Positions 63,070-64,000 of a DNA stretch of 64,000 nucleotides are shown in pieces (within the stretch, counting starts at the first letter, position 1; every line of letters begins with the position of its first letter). The stretch is from the NCBI RefSeq assembly GCF_004363045.1, contig NZ_SNYJ01000003.1, positions 237,357 through 301,356 of the forward strand, given 5' to 3'. Source of the stretch: Aureibacillus halotolerans (GTDB taxonomy: Bacteria > Bacillota > Bacilli > Bacillales > DSM-28697). The translations under genes were made by a program, and so were the position numbers. Under the pieces are notes generated by a model, which was not told the origin of the DNA, searched no databases, and saw only the letters and a program-made list of their open reading frames with translations.

Positions 63070-63780
63070 TACGAGTCGTCATTTGCTCGAACTCACCCTA
63101 AAGGGCACTACTGTGGTCTCGTTAGTGACTGTTTTTAATGATGCACTTTTTTTATAAAGTGAGGTGAATTAAAAAAGGATTCATCTAGTGGTTAAGAGCG
63201 CAGAGATCCGCTTAGTAACTAAAAAGCGATCTTTAAGAAAATAAAGGATTGTAAGCATAGCCACTTTTAAATTTCCTGAATACACAAGATGCCAATCAAT
63301 CTATCTTACCTTGCGCCCACTCAGTCACAGCCAACGCTGAAGGTGATTTCTGCAATGCTAAAGTTGTCTGAATAATTTCGCATGAAACAATGCACTTCCT
63401 TGTCTTGTTTAATAAGCAATACGCCTTAACACGTTTTCTTACTCGTTATACGAGACTGGGACTAAATAAAACCAATCTACGCAGAAACAAACCTCAGCGT
63501 AGTCAAAATACGCAGACTCCTGCGGGAACAGCGCGAGCTGAAGATCCCCATGGAAAGCTTGCTTTCCATGGTAGCTGAAGCCGTGCCCGCGGAAAGCGAA
63601 GTATTTTGACGAAGCGGTCGTATTTGCTTTGCACCCTAAAGGGAATAAGCGCAACATCGATTCGAAAAGACCTCATCGTGTTTTCTTTGCCGCTGGAGTC
63701 CTGCTAGTGACCGCTGGTTTGTAGAAGAAAACTTTTGCACCTTCTGAATCGCTTTTACCTCAACAGATTTGCTTTATGAG
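63070..63780 (+). repeat. Full composite repeat at the window end
   Basis: In order: a TCACCCTAAAGGGCACTA/GTCTCGTTAGTGACTG block, a GATTCATCTAGT..GAGATCCGCTTAGTAACT block, a GATTGTAAGCATAGCC..CACTCAGTCACAGCCAACG block, the palindromic core (63495-63620), and a second CATCGATTCGAAAAG..GGAGTC..CTAGTGACCGC block. This is the most complete unit outside the array. Confidence 0.87.
63495..63620 (+). repeat. Palindromic core repeat, copy F
   Basis: Outer arms GTCAAAATAC / GTATTTTGAC are intact. The central hairpin is CCATGGAAAGC / GCTTTCCATGG (63548-63558, 63561-63571): relative to copy C two bases change on each arm and pairing is kept. CTGCGGGAAC and GTGCCCGCGG form a middle stem. Confidence 0.93.
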
Positions 63781-64000
63781 AACACTCAATCGATAGAAAT
63801 GGAAAACAATAAAATCGGTCACTAATGTTGCATAAATAATTTCATAAAATTCTGTTCTTTATTCATCGCGGGTAAAGCAAAAAAAGGAGAACCTGAACGA
63901 AAGGTGATCTGTCCATTTGGTAATTATATACATTTAGACATAGGGAGGCGGCCGGTATTTTCTAAGGCACAGTGCGGCCTTCAACTCGCCAAACCCAGTG

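Larger units (their letters stand above)
62871..64000. other. Gene-free end of the window with repeats
   Basis: About 1.1 kb without a credible gene. 63070-63780 is composite repeat including one palindromic core. The genes expected upstream of yqfC by comparison with B. subtilis (yqfB, yqfA) are not seen. 63880-64000 contains AGGGAGGCGGCCGG, but no recognisable reading frame. Confidence 0.65.

Noticed and set aside
5690..63780. Insertion sequence or prophage as source of the repeats
   Set aside because: No transposase, recombinase, integrase or phage structural gene found in any frame; terminal target duplications were not apparent.
63880..64000. Start of a new gene near AGGGAGGCGGCCGG
   Set aside because: No start codon with a sustained open frame could be supported before the window ends.

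Overview
The window looks like a stretch of conserved chromosomal backbone from an endospore-forming member of the Bacillaceae. Gene content and order follow the Bacillus subtilis yqf-yqg-comG segment, recalled from memory: yqfC, yqfD, phoH, pgpH, ybeY, dgkA, cdd, era, yqzL, recO, glyQ, glyS, yqfL, yqxD, dnaG, sigA, cccA, trmK, yqfO, ispH, nfo, yqfT, yqfX, ispG, yqfZ, yqgB, yqgC, sodA, yqgE, pbpA, rpmG, yqgN, yqgQ, glcK, yqgS, yqgT, yqgU, yqgW, yqgX, yqgY, mgsR, comGA-GG. Most genes lie on the minus strand, so transcription runs from high to low coordinates. Moderate base composition and the repeat content suggest an alkaliphile-type Bacillaceae genus, but species is not decidable from this sequence alone.

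Layout. 1-4306: end of aroK and the complete seven-gene comG DNA-uptake operon. 4489-8012: tRNA-Gln, the Spx-family regulator mgsR, three small yqg genes and a repeat-filled gap. 8104-11198: a thiazole/thiamine operon (thiE-thiS-thiG-thiO) behind a TPP riboswitch with an intrinsic terminator. 11249-20638: cell-envelope and sporulation genes (YqgU lipoprotein, M14 endopeptidase, lipoteichoic-acid synthase, SpoVAF), glucokinase, a detached thiF, 5-formyl-THF cyclo-ligase and rpmG. 20639-24130: a 2-kb array of composite repeats, a two-gene envelope operon and more repeat sequence. 24131-31899: an orphan AT-rich DapA-like gene, PBP2A, YqgE, Mn-superoxide dismutase, and a sugar epimerase/oxidoreductase pair with a CcpA-like site. 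32306-32573: three tRNAs (Ser-UGA, Ile-CAU, Met-CAU). 32684-45903: small membrane proteins, both iron-sulphur enzymes IspG and IspH, a zinc ABC transporter with a Zur-like site, a histidine kinase next to a lytic transglycosylase, endonuclease IV, Nif3-like protein, TrmK and cytochrome c550. 46183-62870: the macromolecular-synthesis block (sigA, dnaG, glycyl-tRNA synthetase under a Gly T-box, recO, era, ybeY, pgpH, phoH) ending in the sporulation pair yqfD-yqfC. 62871-64000 has no recognisable gene but carries repeats.

The main unexplained structure is non-coding. A composite repeat of about 520 bp, built from separable modules, occurs in at least four intergenic regions (5.7-7.0, 20.8-22.6, 32.0-32.2 and 63.1-63.8 kb). 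Its core is a roughly 125-bp imperfect palindrome present six times, always in the same orientation, with paired (compensatory) changes in the central hairpin. A second, unrelated repeat of about 124 bp stands three times in tandem immediately upstream of dnaG, with a diverged inverted copy at 36.5 kb. A third short repeat is shared, inverted, between 6.1 and 23.9 kb. No transposase, phage, CRISPR or defence system is visible. The repeats are the best candidates for something undescribed; whether they are RNA genes, MITE-like mobile DNA or architectural sites cannot be settled from this window.
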